A stretch of 64,000 nucleotides of DNA from UBA710 sp051656785 (GTDB lineage Bacteria; Bacillota_I; Bacilli_A; Mycoplasmatales; Metamycoplasmataceae). Under the pieces are notes generated by a model that saw only the letters and a list, made by a program, of their open reading frames with translations, was not told where the DNA came from and ran no database searches. Where the stretch lies: NCBI GenBank assembly GCA_051656785.1, contig JBOFJK010000002.1:62001-126000 (forward strand). Direction: 5' to 3'. A program made the translations under genes and the position numbers. Below are positions 1 to 11,900 of this stretch, piece by piece; positions within the stretch are counted from its first letter, which is position 1, and every line of letters starts with the position of its first letter.

Positions 1-1826
1 ATTTGACCAGGCCTAATAGATACATCATTTAGAACTAAATATGATTTAATTTCTTTCAATAATTCTTCATCATCATTCATATATAAAGAAAAAGCTAGTC
101 TTCTTAGGTTATTAGAATCATTTTTATTTCAAGGAGTTCCATTCATAGTAAATTTACCAATCGCTTTTCTGGCACCATTAATTTCCTTAACTTCCTTAAC
201 ACCATTACCATCAACTGCTCAATCAAATTCTGGTAGCAGTCTTATATAATAAGAAACATTTAATTTACTATCTACAATTGGATCTACACCATATACTTGT
301 TGCTTACCAAATGGTGTATTTGTATTTATATTAGTAAAATATAGAGTGCTAGATAATTCAGAAACAATATTTGCTTCTATTGGATTAGTTGTTTGATTTC
401 ATGTAACAATTACATTATATGGATAATCAACAAAACCATCAGGATGATCGTAACTATATGTCATTTTTAATTCAATCGCCTGTTGTGTTGAGGTCAATAT
501 GGGAGTAATATCTAGTAATTTTCATGTGTTCAATCCTTCAATATAAGAATGGTCAGCATTAAATGGTTCATTTTTATCACCAATAATTAAATCAGTAATT
601 AATATTTGTTCTGATTTCTTACGAGTTACATTAGTATTATTTATAATGGAAATTTTAGGTAGAGAAACCTCGGCGCCTAATTTTTCAATTTTTTCTCTTT
701 TGCTTAATGTATCATAAGAAACAAATTGATTAGTTTGGTAATTAAATATACCTGATGTTTCTTTTCCAAATCTTCTAATCGCATCTTCATTTGTACTTAA
801 GGCACCATTTCCAGATGTTGAAGAAATTTCAATTGAAGAATTATAACCATAAAAATTAATAGCATCATTATTAAAAAGTACATCTTCTGATTTAACTAAT
901 AAATCAGGAGAAAAAATTCTTTTAGGAGATGAAGTAGTACCAACTTGTTCACCTTCTCATAATTCCATATAGTTTTTAGGAGATGTTATTTTTCTATTAG
1001 TTCAATTTTCAATTTTACTTCTTTCTTCTGAACTAAAGTTTCATCTAATTCTTGGTGTTTTTGCAACTAAATATTTTTCTAAGAAATAAGTAGGACTATT
1101 TATGTCAAAACTTGTTGCATTTCAATATTCTAATGTGTTGATATTACCATCAATTATTTTATTGTAATCTGTTCCCCTTTGTATCATGTCACTAGTTGAA
1201 GATGTGAAATAAAACTCAGCAATAGTCATATTTAATAATTGTGTTTGAATTCCTGTTTGAATAATTTTATAAAGTAAATTAAAATCTTTTTTAAATTGAG
1301 GAAGAGGAGTTGTTAAAGATGAATAAGCAAATTTAGGTTCGAAATCCGAGTAAATAGTTTCATTATCTAAAGATAAATCTTTCTCAACCCAAATTTGCTT
1401 TTGTTCTCTAAAATAATTTATATCACTTGACGTTTTTCAAGCAGTATAAAATGTATATGCATCAAATAAGTGATCAAATATTTCAGTTGTAATTTCATCT
1501 CCTGTTTTTCCATTAATTATTATTGATGAAGGAATTGGTTTAAGATCTAATAAATGTTCTTTTATGATTTCCTTATTTCTTTTAAAATCTTCAGAGTTAA
1601 CATCAGCCGTTGGGTTTAAGGATTTTAAATATAATTCAGCATAAGCATCTCTAGCTCAAAAATTGATGTATACTTCTTTTGCTGCATCAGAAGTTAAACT
1701 TTCTAATTGTTGTGCCAAATTATCATCTAATGAATTAACTGTTGAACAAGAAATGAAAGATGTTGCTACAACAGGTAAAGTTACTATTGATGAAGACATT
1801 AAAAACATTTTCTTAAAAAATAACAT
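1..1826 (-). CDS. Surface lipoprotein, P60-like (3' end outside window)
   Basis: 608 residues are visible and the frame stays open to base 1, so the C-terminus lies beyond the window. The N-terminus is a lipoprotein signal: MLFFKKM, a hydrophobic stretch, then a lipobox ending FIS-Cys with Cys27 as the predicted lipidated residue. A strong AAGGAG site precedes the ATG. The start overlaps the stop of the upstream gene by one base (TAATG), so the two are probably translated together. A membrane-anchored protein followed by a large lipoprotein matches the P80/P60 pair that interacts with HinT in Mycoplasma hominis; hinT would be expected just past the left edge. The lipoprotein call is firm; the P60 name rests on arrangement and size, not on a recognised domain. 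Confidence 0.75.
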
Positions 1827-4207
1827 TATTTTTTACTCCTTATATTTTCTGCATAGAAAAATAAATTCTTTGTTGTAACTTGTACTGAAATTAAAGAACG
1901 TAATTTGTCATCAAATTGTGATTCAATAAGTAAATAACCTTCTAGACTTCCATTTTCATATTTTGAATCATTCATAAATTGAAGATTAATTACTCCTGTT
2001 ATTGCAGTAACTTCATAAAAATCATAACTATTCATAGGTTTTATTAATTCTTCAATGAAAGTCGATAATCCATTTAGTGCATTTTTTACATCAGGATTTA
2101 TTGTGTTATTAATAACATTGATTAAATCATCATAAACTTCTTCAACAATTTTAGTAGCTATTTCCTCTGTTTCACCTTCGGAAATTAATTCTTCAATAAT
2201 GAATTCTTTATTTTCTTCAATAAGAATTTTGTTAATTATTTCTGTAGTGGTAATTTTGTTGTATTGACTAGCAACATCATATAGGATAACTTGGTCAGGA
2301 TTATTAGCAACATCAATTGTATTTTGAATATCACTTTTTAACATTTTTAATGCTGGATTGCTTGAAGAATCACCTGTTAGATTTTCAACATTATAAACTT
2401 GTAGCCCTTTTGCATCCACATATAAAAATGTATCAGAATCAATTTTGTAAACTGTTCATTTTTTAGGAACATCATTGACATTAGTTGTAGTTGGGGCATT
2501 TGAAAATCCGTCATATGGATTTTCATCCTTAAAAGAAGAAGTTAATAATTTATTAAATGTGTTACTAAAATCAGATGTATTAACATCTCTCACTTTGGTT
2601 CTTAAATCTTTATTATATTTAAACAAATCAAATTTTTCAAGTTCAAGGGCACTAAATTCGACTGCTTCTTCTCCTGGACCGGGATTAGTTTTATAAATAG
2701 GACTTAATTGTTCATTTAGAAATTCAATAAGATTTATTATTCTAGGGGAAACTCCCGGATTACTTGTACTAGTCATTGTTAAAATTGATTCTAAGAATTT
2801 ATTAATTGGATTAAATGCTTTTGCTTTAAATAAACCTACTTTTTCAGTCGGGTTAGTCATAGCAGAAATTGCTGCAACATGGAATGCTCTTGCTTCATTT
2901 TCTTCACTTTTAATTAATGTTGATAAGGGTAAAACTTTTGAAGAACCTAAGTTCGATCCTGTAGTAGCTGGTTTTCTAGTGCTTATTGTATCTGAAGAAG
3001 ATTGGGTAAGAGTATTTATGTTGGTTTTGTCATAATCTATTCTCTTGGGTGTAGAAGATGTATTTGCACCTTTAAAATTTGAGATTGTATTAAAAGGAAT
3101 AACAAGATCGCCACACTCAGCTCTAGATACTGTAAATAGATTTATTAATAAATCTTGAGTAACAACTAATTCAAATTCAGAATTATTTTCATTTTGCAAG
3201 AATGGAATTGCAACACTGCTTATATTTGCGGATTTAAAATAATCATTGTATAAGTTTGGTAAACGACCTAATGGGTTTCTTTCATCTAAAACATATGACT
3301 TAGTTTGATAAACAGCAATCTTGACTTCTGAAGATGGAATAACTGGATCTCTATTAGAAGGTGTAGCAATATTGTTTCCATTCGGTTTTAAAAATGATGA
3401 AGAAAACATTTGAGTTCCTGCAGGGATTGTTTTCACTTCACCAGCATCATTTTTATAAGTTATGTTATGTCTTGCTTGCAAAGATAAATCAGCTTGTGTC
3501 CAAGAAGTTGTATTCACTTCTGCAGTGTTAAATCTTGCAAAAGCAGCATCTTTAACTTTATTTTTTGTTAGAAAATCAATTGCTTCTTTATCAGTATTAG
3601 AATTACCATATTTATCAGATTTTAATTCATTATTTCATTTTTTAGCTCAATCTAAAGGAAAAGATTCTCTAATTGCTCTTTTAGCATTATTCAATTCCTT
3701 TTCTTGACCTTTTCGAATATCATCATATGATTTTGAAACATCAACACCAAAAGTGGTTGGCCCAACCTTATCTGAAGTACCAATATACTTTGTGTTATTA
3801 ACAAAAGCTTCAAATCTTAAGTAGGCATCTCTTTCCTCATTGTAAAGTTTTTTAACAATAATAGTTTCGATTGCTTCGGCATTTCTGTCAATCTTGTCTT
3901 TATCTTTACTATCTTCGACCATGTCTCCAACAGTAGGTCCTCCCGGATAAACTTCTGTTTCAGGTAAGTAAGGTTTAGCGGAAATATATTGAACACCAGC
4001 CAGACCTAAAGGAACACCAATTCCAATAGCTAATAAAGAGAAAATAGAAGCACCAAAAAGCCACTTAACTCTTTTATCTTTAGGATTAACAACAACATTA
4101 CCATAAGAAATGTCAGATGTTGTATTAATTCCAGTTATCTTTTGTGAAAAAGTTTTTTTATTAGTGGAAAGTTTCTTTTGTTTCTTTTGTTTTTTTTCTC
4201 TTACCAT
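1826..4207 (-). CDS. Membrane-anchored surface protein, P80-like
   Basis: Reads as 793 residues once several TGA codons are taken as Trp. The N-terminus is very Lys-rich (about 30 residues, cytoplasmic by charge). One transmembrane helix follows at about residues 48-72 (LFGASIFSLLAIGIGVPLGLAG region), then a long Asn/Ser/Thr-rich outer domain. There is no lipobox. An AGGAG site sits just before the ATG, and a TATAAT-like -10 lies on the minus strand at 4256-4261. The stop overlaps the next gene's ATG by one base. Architecture and partner suggest the HinT-interacting protein P80 of Hominis-group mycoplasmas. I recognise no catalytic motif, so the name is inference. Confidence 0.72.
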
Positions 4208-4255
4208 TAAAAATCTCCTAAATTACCAAAATCCTTTGTTTCCAAATTTATAAAA

Positions 4256-4261
4256 ATTATA
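4256..4261 (-). promoter_or_regulatory. -10 box of the P80/P60-like operon
   Basis: TATAAT on the minus strand, about 48 bases before the ATG of the P80-like gene, leaving room for a leader with an AGGAG ribosome site. No convincing -35 is visible. Confidence 0.5.
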
Positions 4262-4312
4262 TCATTTTTAAAATTTCTTATACTAAAAAATATATATGGA
4301 AGGATTTATTAA

Positions 4313-4318
4313 TATAAT
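4313..4318 (+). promoter_or_regulatory. -10 box for the LicD-like gene (leaderless type)
   Basis: TATAAT ends 8 bases before the ATG at 4327. Transcription would begin at or next to the start codon, giving a leaderless mRNA. There is no ribosome site in the space available. Confidence 0.6.
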
Positions 4319-4326
4319 AATTATTT

Positions 4327-5055
4327 ATGAGCCAAGATATAAAAGATGAATACAAAAAAATTTTTACAAAGTTTGTATCAATTTGCAATGAAAACAAGTT
4401 ATGGTATTCTTTGGCAAATGATACCCTATTAAGTTACAAAACGAATAATGATTATTTTATTAATTCTGGTATTTTAGAAATTTTTATGACTAAAGAAAGT
4501 TACACTTTACTTCAAAAAAATTATCCTAATCATGTAATTGATTTTTCTTATTCTGACCGCTTCTTTCTTGCAACTCCTTTTTTCTATATTAGAGAAAGTA
4601 ATTGGTTTATTAAGATAATTATAATTGTTCCAACAAAGATAGAAAAAATTAAGAAATTTAATACACTAAAAAACAAAATTAAATTTAATTACTCTAATTT
4701 TTTAACTTTTCAAAATGGTTATAGTAAAGGAACAAAATTTATATTTGCTTTATTTAGACTAATATCTAAATTTTGTAAACCAATTGAGATGAATGAATTT
4801 TATGACTCTTTATTTAGTGAGGACTATCAAGGTTTCTTTACAATAAATTCTCTTAATGAACATAGTGTTAAAAATTGATTCCCAAATATCACTTTTATTG
4901 TGGAAGACATTACTTTTTTAGAAATTGAAGCAAAAATAATGAAAGAAAGTAATTTCTTTTTGAATGCAAGATATGGTGATAAATGAGGTAATGGTGTTCA
5001 AATCAAGACTAAACATTTTGATTATCAAAAATTTTCAAAAAATTTAAATAATTAG
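4327..5055 (+). CDS. LicD-like protein, probably catalytically inactive
   Basis: 242 residues. LicD proteins are nucleotidyltransferase-fold enzymes that attach phosphocholine to surface glycans. Here residues about 20-50 (WYSLANDTLLSY, then INSGILEIFM) line up with the LicD core pattern LdGGTLLGavR followed by WDdDiDv.M. The C-terminus has a YGDKWG motif followed by His-Phe, as LicD proteins often end. The acidic metal-binding cluster is replaced by Asn-Ser-Gly, so catalysis is unlikely. It is the only plus-strand gene in the first 19 kb, and its end overlaps the convergent ABC ATPase gene by four bases. The family assignment was made by eye from two motifs and is moderate. Confidence 0.55.
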
Positions 5056-5984
5056 TAAGTTTGTGTTTCATCAAAAACACCCAATGATTCTTCTATAGAT
5101 TTTTCATGATGTAAATTGTTTATTGTTTCTTCGTTGTTGTTTCCGTTTGAATCAGAAATTATTCTTGACTTCGATAATTCAATTACTCTTGTTGAATATT
5201 GAATAACACTAGGATCATGAGATACCATAATAATTGTTTTACCTAATTCTCTGTTAATTTTTTGTAGTAACTCCATTACAATTTTACTTGTCTTAATGTC
5301 TAGAGCACCTGTAGGTTCATCTGCAAAAATGATCTCACTATTTTTAGCTAGTGCTCTTAAGATAGAAATTCTTTGTTGTTGACCACCTGACATTTGTGAA
5401 GGATATTTATCAATTACATCAATCAAATCAAAATCTTCAAACATTTTTCTAATGTCATTCTTTTTAAATTTATCTTTTTGTAAGTAAGCACCTGTTTGAA
5501 CATTATCATATCCACTCAAATTAGTTAGCAAGTTATAATTTTGAAATATAAAAGAAAGGTTTTCTCTTCGAAAAGTTGTTAACTCATTATTTGATAAATA
5601 TGGTAGATTTTGATCACAAACAACTAGATTTCCTGATGTGGGTCTATCCAATCCTGACATTAAGTTTAATAGTGTTGTTTTCCCTGATCCGGATTTCCCG
5701 AATAGAACAACAAATTCTCCCCTTTTTATTGAAAGGTTTAATTTGGAAAGCACTCTAGTACTATTACCACTAGATACATAATATTTACTTACATTAATAA
5801 TGTCAATAATATTTCCATTATGATTTATTAAAGAATGATCGGGATTATTTCTTTTACTTCTCTTGGTATTGTTTGCTTTTTGGATTTCTAATTTTGTTTT
5901 GAAATCAATTTTTTGCATTTTAGAACTTAATATGTCAGCACTTTTTTCATTTTCTAAAAATTTATTTAATTGTGTTTTGCCCAT
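5052..5984 (-). CDS. ABC transporter ATPase, LolD/MacB type
   Basis: 310 residues. An unusual basic, Lys/Asn-rich extension of about 55 residues precedes the nucleotide-binding domain. Motifs seen in order: Walker A GKSGSGKTT, Q-loop in FIFQNYN, signature MSGGQQQR, Walker B IIFADEPTGALD, and switch His in MVSHD. The DEPTGALD form is typical of LolD/MacB/FtsE ATPases that pair with FtsX-like permeases. The ATG lies one base after the stop of the giant permease gene, so the two form a transporter. Size and pairing match the MG467/MG468 system of M. genitalium. The substrate is unknown; such systems move lipids, lipoproteins or peptides, or transmit mechanical force. Confidence 0.9.
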   Translation of the reverse strand: MGKTQLNKFLENEKSADILSSKMQKIDFKTKLEIQKANNTKRSKRNNPDHSLINHNGNIIDIINVSKYYVSSGNSTRVLSKLNLSIKRGEFVVLFGKSGSGKTTLLNLMSGLDRPTSGNLVVCDQNLPYLSNNELTTFRRENLSFIFQNYNLLTNLSGYDNVQTGAYLQKDKFKKNDIRKMFEDFDLIDVIDKYPSQMSGGQQQRISILRALAKNSEIIFADEPTGALDIKTSKIVMELLQKINRELGKTIIMVSHDPSVIQYSTRVIELSKSRIISDSNGNNNEETINNLHHEKSIEESLGVFDETQTY

Positions 5985-5985
5985 T

Positions 5986-8900
5986 TTAGTCTCCTTCCTT
6001 TAATAATACAATTGGTTTTACTCTATTTAATCCGAATCAAGCAATTAGAGATGAGAATCCAAATATTACTGAAACAAATAGTGTCGAGATTAATACATCA
6101 GTAGCTCTAAGTGAAATTCCAAGTGAAATTAGGATTGAAGTATTGACAAATCCACTAAAGAAAGTTATTAAGGCCATAGTAATTGGGATTGAAAATAGAA
6201 TAGATAATACAATTATTGGAATGTATAATGAAAAGAATAAAATCGATTTTTCTCTATTGTTATATCCTAATATTGAGAATATAGCTATATTTCTTTCATT
6301 TTCATTAACTATTAATGAGGAAATCATAATAAGAATAGTTACTGATATTAATAAAGATAAAATGATAACAACAGCACTTACAGAATTAATAGAATCTGTA
6401 GTATTTGAAATAAATCCTGATTCAATATTTTTAGATTGTATATCTTTAAATGAAGGCCCTAAAATATTATTACTATTATATATTTCAGAGAATCTTTCTA
6501 ATGATTTATTAATAATAACTTCATTACCTGGATTTAATACTTGTGAGAGTTGTACATTCGACTCAATGTCTAAGAATAATTTTATTAAATTTGATTCTTG
6601 AGAATGTGATATGTTAGAATCTGATATCATTCTTAATGTTTTAGCAAAAACTGAATTATTAACTATTGTAGTTGCAGAAGGATTAACTTTATAAAATAAT
6701 TCTCTAAAAATATTTTTATTTTTCTCTTGTTGTTCAGTTGAAATGTTTTCAGAAAATAAATCAATTTTTTCATTGGCAGATCAATAACCATTTTCTGAAT
6801 ATAATCCAAGAGACTCATTAGCTTGTCTTGGTGAGTCTTCATTTGATAATATTCCATTAAAGGGAGTTTCATGACCTTCATGTGATAATTCATCTAAATA
6901 AGTAATGTGATTTATTATTTCTTGCGATGTTGTTCATTCTTCATTTATAAATGTTTCATTAATTCCAACCACTTCAAATGTTCAAGTTGTTTTCTTGCTA
7001 GGTTCTAAAGAAGCACCTAGATTATTAAGTTTTTGTTTGATTGATTCAGTAAATCTGTTAGCTGTGTTTAAAACTGTTAATTCTAACTTTGAACCAATAT
7101 TTAGATTTCTTTTATCTTTAACGACATGATTTATGATAACTGGAATAATGTCTTTTGACTGAGATTCATTTCAAATTTTTGAAGTTAAATGTAATAAGTT
7201 ATTTTCTCTCTTGTCAAGTATTTGAACATAAGCAGAATCTTTATCATAACCATTAATTATTGGTTTAAAACTTTCGTCACTTTTCTCAATAGTGTTAGCA
7301 TATGAGAATTTCTCATTTTTCTCCTCATTAAATACTACACTACCAAAGGTTAGGAAATAATCCTTTATAAATTTAGGTTCATCTTCTCTTGGTGATTCAT
7401 TATTATAATTTAAAGATTTATTGTATGCTTCAACTAGGAATTTTCTATATTTTTCTCTAATATTTGTTACTTCGCCAGAAATAATTATTTCTTGGTGGAA
7501 ATATTCATTAGATGTTTCATTAATATTTCTATAAACAAATCTTGATTCCTTTGGATTTTCATGATCAATAATATATTTAAAGTAAGGTACTTTGTCACCA
7601 TTATCATTTATATTAGCTTCATTATCTTGACCATAGTTTGTTAGTCCTTGTGATCATTCTAATCACTTAGCAGCAGATTGAGAACCTCCCAGAACACTCG
7701 CTTTTTGTGAATCAGGCATTGAATTAAATAGTGAGTTTCAAACATTTGTTTCAATTCCACCTATATTAACGACTAAATCAAATGATGATTTAGTTACTAT
7801 ATGTTTATCATTATATAAAGGTTGTCCATTTGGATGAATACCATTTGGTAAAAGTGGATTTATAACGCTATTTTGTCCTGGTGCAAAATAATCAGCTAAA
7901 TAAGTTGTTGCTTCATTAGGATTACCTACAGGGACATATAATAAATTATGAATATCTTGTTTACCTAAAGTTGTTATACTTCCACCTTCAAGTGTAGGTG
8001 TAATTAAATCAATCTTATAATTATAGTTTCTATTTTTGTAGGTTTTAGTAACAGCATTACCAAAAGCATTTTGAGAAGCAAACGAGAAACTCATTATTGT
8101 TACTGTGAATATAAGAGATAGTAATAATGATAATAATTTTCAAATTGAATTAAGTGTTAGTGACAATGTAAATTTAGATTTAATGTTTGAAGAGTGAAAT
8201 TTCTTTTGAATTGCTCCTGCTGCTCTTGAATTATTTAATTGGAAGGACCCATTCATCAACTTAGTAGGTTTAACTCTCAATAAGAATAATGTAGTAATAA
8301 TTGTTAATAAGATTAATCCAACTAATGGCATTAAAACTGTAACTAGTAAAGATATTAAATTGAAGTTAGTTGTGGCAATCGGAAGTGTTCAATAATTTGA
8401 GAAAATATGCATCATTGGTAATTGTAAGAAATGGCCAGCAATATATCCAAATGTTGCTCCAAAGAAACAAACAAATAGTGCAAAAGTACATATTGAAATT
8501 GCAATCTGAATTGATTTATATCCTTGTGCTTTTAAAATTCCAAGAACTTTTGACCTTGAAGAAATATATCTCTTAATTACAAATATTGTAACAAGCCCTA
8601 TTAGTAATAATAAGGTCATTGAAATAAATGAGTTTGCTCTATTAATTGCTTCTATTAATGTTTCAATTGTTTGAACCCTTAAAGCTATTTCAGGATTAAA
8701 TGGATTTGATTCATTGTATAAATAGGCCTTCTTATATGTAGTATTATTTTTCTCTTGATTAGATAATTCATCATAATTATTTAATCCTGTTAAACTTGTA
8801 TAAATATATTTATTAATTTGATCTCTTAAATTAACTGGTGATATTGTTGGCGAAGCAACTATTAAGAAATATTTATGAACTACTGCATTTGCGTTAGATT

Positions 8901-11900
8901 CTCTTGCTCTATCAAATCCCATTTGATTAACATAAAGAATTGCTTGAGATTTTGTATCTACTTGAATATTATTAAGATCAGTAACAGGATATAAATAATC
9001 TACTGTTGAATCTGTTCCAATTATTAAATACTCTAATCCATTAACATTGATTTTATATTTATCATCAAGTGAATTAATTAGTGTTTGCATTTCAATTGAA
9101 TCTTTGGGTGCATTATTTAATGTCAAGTCATAAACGCTTTTATTATTTGCATTTAAATATGCTTCATTTATTTTTACTAGATAAGAACCAAGATCAGAAA
9201 TAACAATTTGGAAATCATCGGTTCTTGTTTCAACAAATGAACCAACACCAGCTAATAAAGCTTCTGAAATATTAACTCCAAAAATTTCAGAATCTTTAAA
9301 TGTATTATTTGATAAATATTCTAAATAATCCTTATCTAAAGAAAGGGCGATGAATGCATCCATGTCATTTGGATTATCAATATATATTTCTTGGCCAAAC
9401 AATGAATCAATCAAACCTTTAAATCCATCATACCCAATTCCTACTGAATTTTCAGTAGAATCAAATCTATATAATTTATCTCTAATAATATAAGAAAGGT
9501 TTCCATCAGTCAATGTACTAGTTGCACCTTGATTTACTGTAAATCATAATAGTGTTGGAGCATTTAATACTGCACTGAATGGATTTAGGATAACACTTGA
9601 TATTCCTAGACTTTCAATAATAGTGTTTGTTGTACCTGCTAATGTGTTCAAGGTTCTTTGCCCCATTGTTAACATCGTATTAGTTTCATCTTTATCCACT
9701 AGTAGAAATAATTTTACAAAATCTTCGGTTATTAAATTTGCTCTAGATAAATCTAAAGTATTTTGAACATTTATTATTGAAGATAATGCTGAAACAAGTG
9801 CTATTGTATTATTATTTATTTTTAGTTTTTCACCATCATTACCAAAATAATAATCAATAACTTCTCGAGAAAGACCATTTGCAATTAATATTTCTTCAGA
9901 AAGGTTAGCTAATTTTAAAGCAGTATCTTTAACATTCGAGAAACCATCTAAAATTTTGTAATTCATTCCGGCTCCAACAAATGATTTAGAAGTTGCATTA
10001 AGAATTCTTCCAATATCAGAGTTTTTATCAAGAGTTTTATTAACAAGGAATTTTACTTGGTTAATAACTTGTTGTGTTGTTCGTGAATTTTGACTATTAA
10101 GGGTTAAATCTGAGAATTTTAATCAAAATGAATAGAATCCAAGAATTTCTGCTGTCATATCTCTTGTTTGAAGTGGATTATTTCCATTATAGAATTCATT
10201 ATAAACTTGGGTCATAACTGTATCTAATAAACCACCTGCTGAAGTTCTAGTATTCGGGTTAATCATATTAATAAATTTATCAGCTAATGAGTTGGGTTGG
10301 GTTGGGTTAGCAATGTTACCACCTAATGCACTAGAACCGGAAACAATTAAATTAGGGTCAAAATTAATAAATTCTGTTTCATTCATAAATTTTAAATATG
10401 TATCAACTTTTTTCTTAATATCTTTATTTTGGATGCTTATGTTGCCTGCAAAATCAAAAATATAGTTAGTTAAATATTTTCCCAATACAGATTCAGGATT
10501 AAGGAAAAAATCTGGTTTTATAAGGTCAATTGACAATTGTTCAAGTGATGATTTTAAATTATTAAGTTTAGGAGTTTGTGATTTCAACATTGATTGTAAG
10601 TCTCTGATATCCAATTTATTTGGATCAGCAACTGGTTGGTAAAGACCGATACCAAATACTCCTTCAAATTCAGTTTTACTTGAAATATTAAGGAGTTCAA
10701 TCATTGCATTATGAAGTTCTAGATCATTATCATTATTTTTACCTAATGAATTTAATAATGAAGCAAAGATACCGGAAATTGAAAGAGAGTTTACCTTATA
10801 CTCCTGGTCCTTACCATCAATATTATTTACCCAAAAACTTCTAATAGTAGAATTATTAGCTACATTTAAACTAAAGGCTCTTAAATCAATTAAATCAATT
10901 ATTTTATTTAACCCTGTATTCATATTAATGTAATCATTATTTGGATTTGGATTAGGTATTCCAAAATTACCATTTATTTGGTCTAGAATAGGTCCAAATA
11001 ATTCTAGAGATGAAGCATCTAGAATATTTTCTTTTATATGACTTATTACTTTTCCAAAATTAACATTGCTTATTATATGTTTTAAACCGGCTTTAAACCC
11101 GAAAACAGCATTTAATGATCCGGTATCAATGTTATCTAAAAAAATTGGAAGAATATCTCCTACACCAACAACACGATATTTATCAAATTCAACATCATAA
11201 AATCTTTCTCATACATTTATTATTGTTTCATCGATATCTATTGAAGTAATTATTTTTCTTAATCCAATTAATAATTCTTTAGGATCTATGAATTTATTGA
11301 TTGATGAAAGATTTAATTCAATTCCAAGCATTAGTTTTAATAAGTTATCAATATTTTCTATTTGATTTTCAAGATAATTAATTTCAGAATTAGCACTTGT
11401 AATAATATTAGCTAATATTTCATCTAGAAATTCATTTCAGAAGGAGTTTTCACTATGAGTAGCTCCTTCATAAAAGATACCGAATATTGTTTTTTGTAAT
11501 TTTCTATTTTCAATTTTTGAAGGAAATGATAAAACATCTGAGAATCCATTTTTAGCAAAAGATGTTGTTGTTGAAGAAATAAGTATTTCTAAATTTATAG
11601 GTGAAATTAGTGGTTCAACTATAGATGTTAATGAATTTATAAGTCTATTCCTAAATGCATTAAAATTATTAGATTCTTGTCAATTATCAATAATTTCAGC
11701 ATTTGGAATTAATATTTGGAATGGTATAGAATATTTATTTTCATAATTAATATTTCTTTTTGCTCAACCATTTGAACCCACAATTCTTATTGCTATACCA
11801 GAAGCAGTTGTATCAGCAAAATTTAAATTCTTAAGTAAAATATATTTTTGAAAATCTTCATCACTACCATTAAAATTAAGGGGTTTGTCTGCAATTCATT

